The notes under the pieces were generated by a model, which was given only the letters and a program-made list of their open reading frames with translations, did not search any database and had not been told where the DNA came from. Positions 5,598 to 5,860 of a stretch of 5,860 nucleotides of DNA are shown piece after piece. This DNA comes from Candidatus Thorarchaeota archaeon (GTDB lineage: Archaea > Asgardarchaeota > Thorarchaeia > Thorarchaeales > Thorarchaeaceae): positions 1-5,860 of the forward strand of contig JAHQWZ010000131.1 of NCBI GenBank assembly GCA_029856425.1, in the 5' to 3' direction. Within the stretch, counting starts at the first letter, position 1. Every line of letters begins with the position of its first letter. The translations under genes and the position numbers were made by a program.

Positions 5598-5860
5598 TTG
5601 AGCGGGCACAAAATGCTCCTGAAGAAAATTGAGAGCAAAGAGGCCAAGGTCACGATTGTGGGGCTTGGCTATATTGGCCTTCCTACTGCTCTATTCTATA
5701 AGAGAAGTGGACTAGACATAACCGGTATTGACACAAACGAGGAGCTAGTTGCCGAGCTCAGAAAGGGCAGAATTCGGATGCGGGAAGGAGGGCTTGAACA
5801 GATTGCAGAGAAGTATCTATCTGAAATTGTCCTAGAGACCTCCTATGATGCAATCACAGG
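5598..5860 (+). CDS. NDP-N-acetyl-sugar 6-dehydrogenase (WecC/TviB-like), N-terminal fragment
   Basis: The gene runs off the right edge; about 87 codons are visible. The N-terminal Rossmann motif is KVTIVGLGYIGLPTALFYKR, with G-x-G-x-x-G, the hallmark of the UDP-glucose/GDP-mannose dehydrogenase superfamily. The GYIGLPTA form is typical of UDP-N-acetyl-mannosamine or -glucosamine dehydrogenases (WecC, TviB/WbpA types). These oxidise C6 of the sugar to a uronic acid with two NAD+. ITGIDTNEELVAELRKG follows, where the Asp after the second strand binds the NAD ribose. The segment REGGLEQIAEKYL fits the E/D-P-G-L-x-x-L motif, with the usual Pro replaced by Gly. The catalytic Cys lies beyond the window. 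TTG 5598 is preferred because of GAGGAG 9 nt upstream; ATG 5613 is the alternative and would shorten the protein by five residues. It is divergent from the transcarbamylase-like gene and likely supplies a uronic acid for surface or N-linked glycans. Confidence 0.85.
   Translation, partial: MSGHKMLLKKIESKEAKVTIVGLGYIGLPTALFYKRSGLDITGIDTNEELVAELRKGRIRMREGGLEQIAEKYLSEIVLETSYDAIT

Noticed and set aside
4527..5609. The longer form of the transcarbamylase-like protein from GTG 5609
   Set aside because: It has AGGAG 6 nt upstream, but ATG 5561 has a better start codon and a longer SD, and the extra 16 residues would run over the SD and start region of the dehydrogenase. Kept only as an alternative.

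Overview
The window looks archaeal. The base composition is moderate (mid-40s % GC by eye), Arg codons are often AGA/AGG and Ile is often ATA. Some genes carry a strong Shine-Dalgarno (SD) sequence; others have none and look leaderless with AT-rich TATA-like boxes. The gene set (a DPM1-like GT2, a GT-C membrane glycosyltransferase, HypC, a PflX-like radical SAM protein, a NYN/PIN-like protein, an NDP-sugar dehydrogenase) fits a mesophilic archaeon. An Asgard (Thorarchaeia-like) source is possible, but that is an impression and not proven by the window.

Layout from left to right. (1) Positions 1-2637 hold a minus-strand run, in transcription order: hypC (2637-2407), a sugar nucleotidyltransferase (2343-1486), a dolichyl-phosphate-mannose-synthase-like GT2 (1376-600) and a polytopic GT-C type membrane glycosyltransferase (567 to beyond base 1, cut by the window edge). 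The last three form a coherent sugar activation, lipid-linked sugar and membrane transfer set. (2) An intergenic region at 2638-2804 separates hypC from a plus-strand NYN-domain gene (2805-3369), whose frame is broken after codon 13 by one extra T in a TTTTT run. (3) Convergent to it, and sharing a CTAG stop palindrome, is a PflX-like radical SAM gene (4469-3366). (4) Upstream of that on the same strand is a strongly diverged transcarbamylase-like gene (5561-4527). (5) Head to head with it starts an NDP-N-acetyl-sugar 6-dehydrogenase (5598 to beyond 5860, cut by the edge). Their start regions are only 36 bp apart and contain mirror-image SD sequences.

The left block and the right-hand dehydrogenase both point to nucleotide-sugar and surface-glycan or N-glycan synthesis. 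The hydrogenase maturation factor, the radical SAM protein and the NYN protein have no obvious partner inside the window. The observations most worth following are the transcarbamylase homologue, intact in frame but lacking the usual carbamoyl-phosphate and catalytic motifs, and the single-base frame break at the N-terminus of the NYN gene. No RNA genes, CRISPR arrays, insertion sequences or phage genes were seen.
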